Assembly (NCBI RefSeq): GCF_000420085.1
Contig: NZ_ATUG01000002.1
Coordinates: 1,984,001 to 2,048,000 of the forward strand
Length of the DNA: 64,000 bases
Direction: 5' to 3'
Origin: Desulfospira joergensenii DSM 10085
Lineage (GTDB): Bacteria; Desulfobacterota; Desulfobacteria; Desulfobacterales; Desulfobacteraceae
A program made the translations under genes and the position numbers. Position 1 is the stretch's first letter; the number at the start of each line of letters is the position of its first letter. Positions 31,946 through 38,343 of the stretch are shown here, one piece after another. The notes under the pieces are model-generated. The model saw only the letters and a list, made by a program, of their open reading frames with translations. It was not told the DNA's origin and ran no database searches.

Positions 31946-32802
31946 TAATTCCTCCGGATGTATCGCTGTTTTTGATGGTCCCTGCAGCCATCACCATTTT
32001 CGACGGGCCTGCAGGATTCCATGGTTTTGTTCAGGGCCTGGAAAATAGCGTTTCTTTCCAGGATAGGGGTCCGGGCCAGGCGATTGACCCAGCGATCCCT
32101 TTTCCGCTTGATCCTCTCCCGGTCCCGAAAAGTCTCCCCCAGGTAGGAGTAATCGTGGAGTTTTTCCGGGACCGGGTAATTGAACCAAATCCATTCCGTT
32201 GCCGTGCCCTGCCGGGTCTGGGCCTCAAAAGAATAGGTGTTCCACCCTGGGAGCATTTCCTGATATAGCGATGACCAGTACCCGGAGATCATCACCATGC
32301 AGGGCAGGATTTTTAGGGTTTTTAAAAGTTCGATGTGCTGTTCCCGGGTGTATTCATATTTATAGAGTCGGCCGCCTTTCCGGGTTTCAAGCAGGTATGG
32401 GGGATCGGCATAGACCAGGACATTTCCGTCAAGCTCATTCATCCTCAGTTTTTGCTTTAAGAACCTGGTCGCATCGTCACATACCATGGTGAAGGCCTCC
32501 GGTACCGCATCGCCGGTCCCGGGGTGACCGGATCCGGATGTGATTGCCCGGGACCCCACCGCATTTTTGGCGATACCTTCCGGAAGGCAGTTCCATGACC
32601 GAAGGACATCCGGATCGATGTCAATTCCGATGTTTGTTTTGGCTGGCCGTTTATATCTCATGATTGCCCCGCTACCACGGTGTGTTTCAATATAGGTGTC
32701 ATGGGGAGGCATCAGGTTGATGATCCTCTGATAAACCCCAGCCCCGCCTTTGCCGCCCGGGTAGCTCGAGCTGATATCTATGATTTTGTCGGTGCCGGCC
32801 AT
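31945..32802 (-). CDS. Dam-type DNA adenine methylase with an in-frame inserted repeat
   Basis: This 285-residue enzyme is a D12-class N6-adenine methyltransferase. It starts with SYPGGKGGAGVYQRIINLMPPHDTYIE, continues with HRGSGAIMRYK (SAM-binding motif I, usually FxGxG) and has the catalytic DPPY in VYADPPYLLET. A stretch of about 27 residues (KNAVGSRAITSGSG...DAVPEAF, about 75-101) is foreign to the family and corresponds to the DNA repeat at 32494-32575. The loop position suggests that activity may survive. The methylase probably protects phage DNA or regulates lysogeny. ATG 32802 overlaps the previous stop by 1 bp. Confidence 0.85.
   Translation of the reverse strand: MAGTDKIIDISSSYPGGKGGAGVYQRIINLMPPHDTYIETHRGSGAIMRYKRPAKTNIGIDIDPDVLRSWNCLPEGIAKNAVGSRAITSGSGHPGTGDAVPEAFTMVCDDATRFLKQKLRMNELDGNVLVYADPPYLLETRKGGRLYKYEYTREQHIELLKTLKILPCMVMISGYWSSLYQEMLPGWNTYSFEAQTRQGTATEWIWFNYPVPEKLHDYSYLGETFRDRERIKRKRDRWVNRLARTPILERNAIFQALNKTMESCRPVENGDGCRDHQKQRYIRRN
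32494..32575 (-). repeat. in-frame inserted repeat, copy 1 (in the methylase)
   Basis: About 80 bp matches 46378-46459 on the other strand without gaps, with long identical blocks (GGGGTCCCGGGCAA and GCGATGCGGTACCGGAGGC). Both copies are read in the same frame, giving KN-(A/V)-(V/M)-GSRA near the start and DAVPEA at the end. The unit is built of palindromic hexamers (CCCGGG, GGATCC, GGTACC). Confidence 0.75.
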
Positions 32803-33008
32803 CAATCAACTCCCTGCATAGAGCCCGTCCTAAACGCCTGATCGCACTTGACGCAATCGAACGGGCAATGTGGCCGATCTGGAACTTCAACCGGAACATC
32901 GTATTCGCCATAGATATTCGGAAGTGTTTTTTTGCACCCTTTAGGGCATGCAAGCAGACCACAGAACAGGCAACCACAGACTCGGCATTTCTTGATTTTG
33001 ATGATCAT
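32802..33008 (-). CDS. cysteine-rich prophage protein, 68 aa
   Basis: This small protein has nine cysteines in three groups: CRVCGCLFCG, CPKGC and CPFDCVKC. It probably folds around two zinc ions. ATG 33008 overlaps the stop of the upstream gene by 4 bp (ATGA), and its own stop overlaps the methylase start, so it is part of one tightly packed operon. No function is known. Confidence 0.65.
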   Translation of the reverse strand: MIIKIKKCRVCGCLFCGLLACPKGCKKTLPNIYGEYDVPVEVPDRPHCPFDCVKCDQAFRTGSMQGVD

Positions 33009-33337
33009 AACAGCCCCAATATCCTGCGGCATGCCGGGCACATGGATTCATCATCCCTGGAACGAAAAACAGCTCCACACTGGACACAAACGCATTCTTT
33101 ACTGGGTTTGTAATGCTTGAATGATACCAACCAGGCCTTGCCTATGACGTGCTGCCGGCAAAATGCCTGGTAATCAGGCCTGGTCATGGTACCGATGGGT
33201 CTGGAAATGATTAAGCAGGGCAGGGCGGCGTAAGCTTCGACGCTACCCGGGGAATTTGAATTTGTGTGGAAACGAAAATGGAAAACCGGTTGATCCTGGA
33301 CGGATTTTCCGGTTTTTCGTGGTACAGAAGTTTGCAT
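33005..33337 (-). CDS. prophage zinc-ribbon protein, 110 aa
   Basis: The C-terminal half has CVCVQCGAVFRSRDDESMCPACRR, a classical zinc ribbon, and the N-terminal half is less ordered. GGGAGG stands 7 nt before the ATG at 33337, which supports the full length. It is the first gene of the leftward methylase/ASCH operon, so the promoter should lie in 33338-33444, where the 22-bp repeat at 33360-33381 sits. The function is unknown. Confidence 0.6.
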   Translation of the reverse strand: MQTSVPRKTGKSVQDQPVFHFRFHTNSNSPGSVEAYAALPCLIISRPIGTMTRPDYQAFCRQHVIGKAWLVSFKHYKPSKECVCVQCGAVFRSRDDESMCPACRRILGLL

Positions 33338-33359
33338 CTCAAGCCCTCCCGATTGGGAT

Positions 33360-33381
33360 GGGCTTTATTGAGATATTTGGC
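33360..33381 (+). repeat. 22-bp repeat, copy 1
   Basis: The 22 bp starting GGGCTTTATTGAGATATT are identical to 37048-37069. Here they lie upstream of the leftward accessory operon. At the other place the same bases are read as protein (GFIEIFG), so this copy may be a relic of that gene rather than a regulatory site. Confidence 0.6.
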
Positions 33382-33444
33382 TGTTTTTATTCTCTCAAGA
33401 AAGAAATGAGATTGTCAACGGTTTTTTTGTGATATGATTTTGAT

Positions 33445-33804
33445 ATGAGAAAAATACTTGTGATATTTCTATTGTTTCCGGCTTTGGTCCATGCAGGACA
33501 CCTGCATCCGGAAAGATGGTATCAGGATAAATGGTGTTTTGAGCATGGAGGCCAGGCGGAATATCGGTTGCCGGATATGACACGGTGCGATTGCCTGACA
33601 TCAACCCATAGTGTGGAATTCGATTTCGCGGTGAAGTGGTACGAGGCCGTGGGGCAGGCCCTTTATTATTCCCTACAGACCGGGAAGAGGGCTGGGATTG
33701 TTCTGATTATTGAATCCGAGAAAGATCTTAAATACTGGATCAGGCTGAATTCAACGATTGAGCATTTTGGGTTGCCTATTGATGTATGGAAGGTTGGGCC
33801 GTGA
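33445..33804 (+). CDS. small secreted protein of mobile elements, 119 aa
   Basis: A signal peptide (RKILVIFLLFPALVHA) opens this protein, so it should be periplasmic. The mature part reads WCFEHGGQAEYRLPDMTRCDCLTSTHSVEFDFAVKWYEAVGQALYYSLQTGKRAGIVLII, a sequence type I have seen repeatedly in phages and conjugative elements. The acid-rich core with D, E-F-D and K could be a nuclease-like fold, but this is a guess. It stands alone and rightward between leftward blocks, as a moron would. Confidence 0.75.
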   Translation: MRKILVIFLLFPALVHAGHLHPERWYQDKWCFEHGGQAEYRLPDMTRCDCLTSTHSVEFDFAVKWYEAVGQALYYSLQTGKRAGIVLIIESEKDLKYWIRLNSTIEHFGLPIDVWKVGP

Positions 33805-33806
33805 TC

Positions 33807-34742
33807 CTAAAATTGTTCAAGGATCTCAATAATATCTCCGTCCAATCCAACCTTTGCCTTTACAGAATTTTTAACTACACCACCAAATGCATTCTTCCCC
33901 CTGAAAGTTGTGAGCACTACTAAGTGGTCCTTTAAATCCCAATACACAGTTTTTACATGATCATAACTGTCAGGATCGTTCATGCTTTCTTTAATAAATC
34001 TTTCAAGGTTTCGATGAGCACCATCCCATGGGCTGAACTGATGTTCTATCCTCTTTTTTCGCTCTTCTTTTGCGATGAGCTCTTGCTGTTGTTCTTTTAT
34101 TTTTTGAGTATAAAATTCTACTTTATTCGAGAATCTTTCATCTCCAGGGTTTAGCTTCAGGAGCTCTTTATATCTTTTCAGGTTCATATTATATTGAGCC
34201 TGAGGGATATCTTTTAGTTCTGCGAGTAATTCGTCAGTTCTTTTTTTTCGATTTAAATCTTTTAATGCAGACTTGGCTGAAGACCTCATTTTTTTTATTT
34301 CATCATCGTTTATGAAAGAATACTTTTCTGATTCTGACAGAACATCTTGATAATTTCCGGTTGAGAACAAATTATTCAAAGACGCAATAATTTTATCTCT
34401 ATTGGAAGCAAAATCATCCATAGCCTTTTGTCTTTGTTTCTGTTCCTCCAGTTTTCGCGCGGTTATTTTTTTTTGTTCTATTTTTTTTCGCTCTGAGGTG
34501 GCGTGGTAACTGGTGAATGTTATAAATAAAACAGTGATAGCGATTATCGCTACAGACCTTTTCCCAACAGACAACGATAGGCCTGTTTTTTGGTGGATAA
34601 TCTTTCTAACTGGAGGTAGAAGAGTGCAACCAATGGTAATTAAGCAAAGCCCGGAAAGGGGGTCATTGAAGAAGAGTAAGCAGCCAGAGAAGAAAGATAA
34701 AGATCCGAATAGCCAATTGAGTGACAGGAATACATATTTCAC
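33807..34742 (-). CDS. membrane-anchored coiled-coil protein of mobile elements, 311 aa
   Basis: Three N-terminal hydrophobic segments within the first 85 residues are followed by a long charged coiled coil (about 85-235, rich in K, E and Q). The last 75 residues, HQFSPWDGAHRNLERFIKESMNDPDSYDHVKTVYWD and GKNAFGGVVKNSVKAKV, form a small globular domain I know from many unannotated membrane proteins of mobile elements. It converges on the secreted protein gene with a 2-bp gap. Its role may be at the host envelope. The base composition is AT-richer than the structural genes. Confidence 0.7.
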   Translation of the reverse strand: MKYVFLSLNWLFGSLSFFSGCLLFFNDPLSGLCLITIGCTLLPPVRKIIHQKTGLSLSVGKRSVAIIAITVLFITFTSYHATSERKKIEQKKITARKLEEQKQRQKAMDDFASNRDKIIASLNNLFSTGNYQDVLSESEKYSFINDDEIKKMRSSAKSALKDLNRKKRTDELLAELKDIPQAQYNMNLKRYKELLKLNPGDERFSNKVEFYTQKIKEQQQELIAKEERKKRIEHQFSPWDGAHRNLERFIKESMNDPDSYDHVKTVYWDLKDHLVVLTTFRGKNAFGGVVKNSVKAKVGLDGDIIEILEQF

Positions 34743-34819
34743 CTAACCCCTCCTTTTTTATCTTATTAAACACTCAATATCATAACATTTTACACGTTCC
34801 GCAGAAAAGCTTTGATTCA

Positions 34820-34963
34820 TCAATCCAACCCATCATAATTGGCATTAGAGCATTCTTCTTGACCATTTTTTAAAGGATTTCTTTTGTTTGTAAATCCGTC
34901 TCTTACAAATTTGCCTTCAAAAACAGATACGTCTGAAGATGACGGAGCAAATCCGTTATTCAT
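34820..34963 (-). CDS. possible small protein, 47 aa
   Basis: An ATG opens a 47-residue frame (MNNGFAPSSSDVSVFEGKFV) just downstream of the Ig-like membrane gene. The ribosome binding site is weak (AAAGG at 15 nt). The rest of the gap from 34743 to 34967 shows no other candidate. I list it with low confidence. Confidence 0.3.
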   Translation of the reverse strand: MNNGFAPSSSDVSVFEGKFVRDGFTNKRNPLKNGQEECSNANYDGLD

Positions 34964-34967
34964 TTTT

Positions 34968-35510
34968 TCATGTAGGTACCTTTTTTATTAACCTTACCGA
35001 AACAAGTCGTCTGTTATCCGGCGGCATCGGAAGGCCTCCATCCCGTTCTTTATTCAACCAATCCTGCCAATGATCGCTGACTGTTTTATTTACTGCATAA
35101 ACGGATAGGGTAAATGGCTCTTCCGGGCCGCCCTCATATATTTCGGTGCTAAAGCCTGTATTTGACGGCAAGCGTGGGGCTTTCGGCCAGCATAATCCTA
35201 GACGTGGTTTATCAACGGCCAGCCAGATATATTGACCAGATTCTATGTTTCTGGTTTCTCCGATTACTTTGACGTGTTCTCCTGTGATGGATCCGGGGGA
35301 GGGGGTTGTGATTTTGGCATATGGGACCGTTGGGATCGATGAGGTAAAAAGGCTTGAGGTGGAATAAAGAAAAAGAACGATGCAAAAAGCCGTTAAAGAA
35401 GATAAGGATATGGTTTTGTACAAAAATGAATTGTTGGACTTTAAACAATTGGAAGATGGATCTGCATTTTCACGGATAGCTTTAACAATCTCTGATTTAA
35501 AGTCCGACAT
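34968..35510 (-). CDS. single-pass membrane protein downstream of the repressor gene, 180 aa
   Basis: A cytoplasmic N-terminus of about 30 residues is followed by one membrane helix (TAFCIVLFLYSTSSLFTSSIP) and an extracytoplasmic beta domain of about 120 residues (ITGEHVKVIGETRNIESGQYIWLAVD), which looks like a small Ig-like or surface-layer module. It begins 2 bp after the repressor stop, so it is expressed in the lysogen together with the repressor. This makes a role in superinfection exclusion or surface change plausible, but unproven. Confidence 0.65.
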   Translation of the reverse strand: MSDFKSEIVKAIRENADPSSNCLKSNNSFLYKTISLSSLTAFCIVLFLYSTSSLFTSSIPTVPYAKITTPSPGSITGEHVKVIGETRNIESGQYIWLAVDKPRLGLCWPKAPRLPSNTGFSTEIYEGGPEEPFTLSVYAVNKTVSDHWQDWLNKERDGGLPMPPDNRRLVSVRLIKKVPT

Positions 35511-35512
35511 TA

Positions 35513-35914
35513 TTAGAAAGCCTTTAAAATATCTTTAACCTCTTCTTTTATGCTGTTCTGATGCTTTCGGATTATCTGTACTACAGCTTCTCTTTGTTTT
35601 TGGTTTAGATCTCTTTCAGCTTCCATTAAGCATTCATTGAGAAGTTGAACAGATGGATCTATGGGAAATATATTGTCAGAATTCCCTTCTTCCAAAAATA
35701 AGTCTTTTCCGTATTGCAGAAAAGAAAGGAAGTCAGTACCCATAAAGTCAAATAATTTGTCTCGAGTTCGCTCTGATCCAAAAGAACCATTGCATAAATT
35801 ATTAACTGTCTGTTGGGTAACTTTTGCCTTTTTTGCAAGCCAATTACGGCTTTTATTTTTTTCTTTTAGATACCCCTTAAAGGCAGCTTTAAAATATTCG
35901 GTTTCCAAGCCCAT
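35513..35914 (-). CDS. CI-like phage repressor (HTH)
   Basis: This 133-residue protein has an N-terminal helix-turn-helix (NWLAKKAKVTQQTVNNLCNGSFGSERTRDKLFDFMG) and a helical C-terminal half likely used for dimer formation. It has no LexA-type self-cleavage domain, so SOS induction by autoproteolysis is not expected; another release mechanism is needed. It is divergent from the Cro-like gene across 114 bp holding three similar 15-bp palindromes, the pattern of a lambda-type switch. Confidence 0.8.
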   Translation of the reverse strand: MGLETEYFKAAFKGYLKEKNKSRNWLAKKAKVTQQTVNNLCNGSFGSERTRDKLFDFMGTDFLSFLQYGKDLFLEEGNSDNIFPIDPSVQLLNECLMEAERDLNQKQREAVVQIIRKHQNSIKEEVKDILKAF

Positions 35915-35925
35915 AGTTCCTTTTC

Positions 35926-36016
35926 ACAAATTAAATTTGTAAAAGCAAAAGTTTTTCTAAAAATCATACAAAGATTTCTTGTAAAAAAAACATTGATTTT
36001 AACAAGAAACCTTTGT
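35926..36016. promoter_or_regulatory. immunity operator region with three 15-bp palindromes
   Basis: Three related sites lie between the divergent regulators: ACAAATTAAATTTGT (35926-35940, perfect palindrome), ACAAAGATTTCTTGT (35968-35982) and ACAAGAAACCTTTGT (36002-36016). The second and third are also arms of a larger inverted repeat with one mismatch over 22 bp (35961-35982 and 36002-36023). The outer sites sit against the two start codons. This fits binding of CI-like and Cro-like dimers. Confidence 0.75.
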
Positions 36017-36028
36017 ATGATTTTATCT

Positions 36029-36298
36029 ATGAATACAAAGGTGAATATAACTCAAGCTCAAATGGCTGATTTTTTAGGCGTTTCCCAGCAGTATATTAGT
36101 TTGTTGATAAACGACAAGATCATTCCGAGAATCAAAAAAATTAAAAGATTTTCTAAAATAACGAATACAGAACTTTCTTTTTGGGTTGATTCAACAGGTG
36201 ATGAAAAAGAAGCAGTCATCAAGCTATCGATGAAAAAGTCCAAAAATAAATCAGCTCTTCAGCAACCGAACCCAACAAAAGAGAAGGAAACGGCTTAA
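36029..36298 (+). CDS. Cro-like helix-turn-helix protein
   Basis: This small basic protein of about 89 residues has an HTH of the YdaS/Cro kind: ITQAQMADFLGVSQQYISLLINDK, followed by a Lys-rich tail. It is transcribed away from the CI-like gene. No good ribosome binding site stands before the ATG at 36029, and an in-frame ATG four codons upstream is possible; leaderless translation from the operator-proximal promoter would also fit. It should turn off the repressor gene and start early transcription. Confidence 0.75.
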   Translation: MNTKVNITQAQMADFLGVSQQYISLLINDKIIPRIKKIKRFSKITNTELSFWVDSTGDEKEAVIKLSMKKSKNKSALQQPNPTKEKETA

Positions 36299-36322
36299 AT
36301 ATGGCACAAGAAGGATCAATTA

Positions 36323-36538
36323 ATGTTCGTGAATGAGGAATCGTTAATGGACCTGGAAATCGATAAATTGACCGAACAATACACTCTGAAAATCCCTGAG
36401 ATTTTAAAAGTTGCGATATCGTCTCTAACTCCGGAACAGAAAAAGAAACTAAATCTACAGATTATGTTCGGTATGGCTAAGGCAATTCACGATAGCAGAT
36501 TTGATCCTGAAGCATATTTAACAGCGAGAGAGGGTTAA
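36323..36538 (+). CDS. early prophage protein, 71 aa
   Basis: This short helical protein (MDLEIDKLTEQYTLKIPEILKVAISSLTPEQKKKLNLQIMFG) follows the Cro-like gene by 24 bp in the same direction. Either the ATG at 36323 (after AAGGA) or the one at 36347 (after GAGGAA) may start it. It is a likely early regulator or host-takeover protein, though no family is recognised. Confidence 0.6.
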   Translation: MFVNEESLMDLEIDKLTEQYTLKIPEILKVAISSLTPEQKKKLNLQIMFGMAKAIHDSRFDPEAYLTAREG

Positions 36539-36542
36539 TTCA

Positions 36543-36638
36543 ATGGAAACAAAGGAAACTTCGTTTGAGAAAGGTGGAAATGTAGGCGGTATTACCAAAA
36601 TATTACCCAAATATCATCGACCCTTAAACAAAACATAG
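36543..36638 (+). CDS. possible early micropeptide, 31 aa
   Basis: ATG 36543 follows GAGAGGG at 8 nt and opens a 31-residue frame (METKETSFEKGGNVGGITKI). It lies 4 bp after the previous gene. It may be real or chance. The DNA from 36639 to 36783 shows no gene. Confidence 0.35.
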   Translation: METKETSFEKGGNVGGITKILPKYHRPLNKT

Positions 36639-36783
36639 GAATACTTAAAAACACCAAGGCTTAGCCGCACCGGGTAGACCGGCCTCCGACAAAACGCCGG
36701 GCAGGAGCCGGAAACAAAGGACGGACAGGCTGGATAGGATAAGGGCAGAGTTTTAATCAACAACCACAACAAAAGGAGGTCAA

Positions 36784-37150
36784 ATTCTAACATGCACCGA
36801 ATTGTTCCGAATCCTGGGTTTCCACCGCTTTAACACCCAAAGCCTCGTTACCACACTCCGGGAATCGGAACACCGGCCGCCGGCCATCATCGCGGCCACA
36901 AGGTATAAGCCCATCGGCAAGCGCCCAGAAAAGGCCTGGGTCTGCTTTCGATGACTGAATTGACGTCCAGGAGATGGCCCTGGGCGAGATAGAACAAGGC
37001 ATTACACGCCCCTGGGACCGTCCCGGGGGCGAACCAAAAACAGGGAAGGGCTTTATTGAGATATTTGGCAATTTTTCAAAAGTTATTCCCCCAACCCCGG
37101 GCGGCCCGGAGAAATCTGGTGCCGCCCGGAAAGGAGAACATAGTGTTTAA
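36784..37150 (+). pseudogene. interrupted early gene (two frames), with the second 22-bp repeat
   Basis: A strong ribosome binding site (AAAGGAGGT at about 36776) precedes a frame without ATG that reads TELFRILGFHRFNTQSLV, LRESEHRPPAIIAATRYKPIG and KRPEKAWVCF before a TGA at 36952. One base over, the frame continues IDVQEMALGEIEQGITRPW, RPGGEPKTGKGFIEIFG and ends at 37150. Both halves look like protein and are joined best by a frameshift near 36946 plus a stop at 36956. It is therefore probably a broken gene; two small genes are an alternative. The 22-bp repeat (37048-37069) encodes GFIEIFG here. Confidence 0.5.
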
Positions 37151-37349
37151 GGCAAAGGCGGCCCAATCCATTCTCGGTATTTTATGGGTCCTGGGATTGA
37201 TATTGGCCGGAGCACCAACGATGCCGGGATCCCCGGAGTGGTTACAACTCCTTGTTTGTATCTCGGGGGTTGTCATTTTCGCCGGGAGCAGCTTCGGCTT
37301 AAATTTTATAGATGGAGGTAAACATGGGCGAAGCAGCAATAAATATTGA
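37143..37349 (+). CDS. small two-helix membrane protein, 68 aa
   Basis: GTG 37143 after AAAGGAGAACATA starts a 68-residue protein with two membrane helices, SILGILWVLGLILAG and LLVCISGVVIFAGSSFGLNF. The next gene starts inside its 3' end (26-bp overlap), so it belongs to the recombination operon. No family is recognised. A holin-like role is unlikely at this early place. Confidence 0.6.
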   Translation: MFKAKAAQSILGILWVLGLILAGAPTMPGSPEWLQLLVCISGVVIFAGSSFGLNFIDGGKHGRSSNKY

Positions 37350-38343
37350 GGCCTACCTTGAGGAGGAACGGCAGAAGGGAGCGATTGTTTTTCTCCCATC
37401 GGCCATTATTCCGGACAGCTTTTACCGGCCAGTGGTTGAGACTGTTTGGTTGACAGATGACGATATTTACAAATCTCAAGGAAAGTTTCGAATCAAGTAC
37501 GAGGGCCTGTGCAAACTTTCGGGTAAGGCCGGAATAGAATGGAGCCCAATGGATTCAGGGCGAACAGATGACGGAAGGGATAAACTTTACATTTCATTTC
37601 GAGCCGTAGGTTTGATCCGGAAAGCGGACGGAAAACTTTACCCCACGGCGTGCAATTATGAACTGGATCTGGAGCTTGAGAAAGAGGATCTGGAGGAACA
37701 GTATCGGAAAAAGGCCGAAGAAAAGAGCTGGAAAGACGATCGGGCTAAAATTATCTGGATCAACGACAAAGTTAAAAGGGATTGGTTCCACAAAAGAAGA
37801 CACAAGCACTCTCTATCTGAGTCCGGCGCCCGTGCCAGGGTAATCCGTTCAATTCTTGGACTGCCTTCACAGTACCAGAAAAAAAACGAAATTTTGGACA
37901 GGCCATTCGTCATTGTCCGGTTTGTCCTGGACCACCAAAACCCGGACATCAAACAGGCGTTGCTCACGGCGGCCCGGGAAAATATGTCGGCAGTTTTCGG
38001 CCACGGGTCAATCCCAGCTCTGCCAAAATTTGTGTCAGCTGCCAGCGGAGATGATAATGTCATTGATCTTCCTCATCAGCCGGCTTCCCCTGAACCCCCT
38101 GCTGAGGAACAAGGAAATCCATACGGGGATCCGCCTGGCCAGGAACCTGACAGCAGACTTATTGATTTTGAAAACAGTGATCCTGAATCCCAGGTCCAGA
38201 CCCTTACCTACCTTTTTAAGGCCAGGAGCCAAAACCTCGGCGACTATCTGAACAGAGCCAAAATCAAAAGCCTGGATCAACTTCCGGCCAAAACGAGGAT
38301 TGAGCTTTTTATTTACCTCAATAATCAAGGAGAAAAAAGATGA
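37324..38343 (+). CDS. prophage DNA-metabolism protein of unknown type, 339 aa
   Basis: This protein comes just before the Mre11/Rad50-like pair in phages of this kind, the usual place of a single-strand annealing protein. The core has LCKLSGKAGIEWSPMDSGRTDDG, YISFRAVGLIRKADGK and KRRHKHSLSESGARARVIRSILGLP, and a Pro- and Glu-rich linker leads to a C-terminal helical part. I cannot assign it to RecT, Bet or Erf by motif. ATG 37324 follows GGAGGTAAAC. It overlaps the nuclease gene by 4 bp. Confidence 0.7.
   Translation: MGEAAINIEAYLEEERQKGAIVFLPSAIIPDSFYRPVVETVWLTDDDIYKSQGKFRIKYEGLCKLSGKAGIEWSPMDSGRTDDGRDKLYISFRAVGLIRKADGKLYPTACNYELDLELEKEDLEEQYRKKAEEKSWKDDRAKIIWINDKVKRDWFHKRRHKHSLSESGARARVIRSILGLPSQYQKKNEILDRPFVIVRFVLDHQNPDIKQALLTAARENMSAVFGHGSIPALPKFVSAASGDDNVIDLPHQPASPEPPAEEQGNPYGDPPGQEPDSRLIDFENSDPESQVQTLTYLFKARSQNLGDYLNRAKIKSLDQLPAKTRIELFIYLNNQGEKR

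Noticed and set aside
36787..37071. Minus-strand frame across the broken early gene
   Set aside because: The plus strand has protein-like sequence in two frames after a strong ribosome binding site; the minus product is unstructured.
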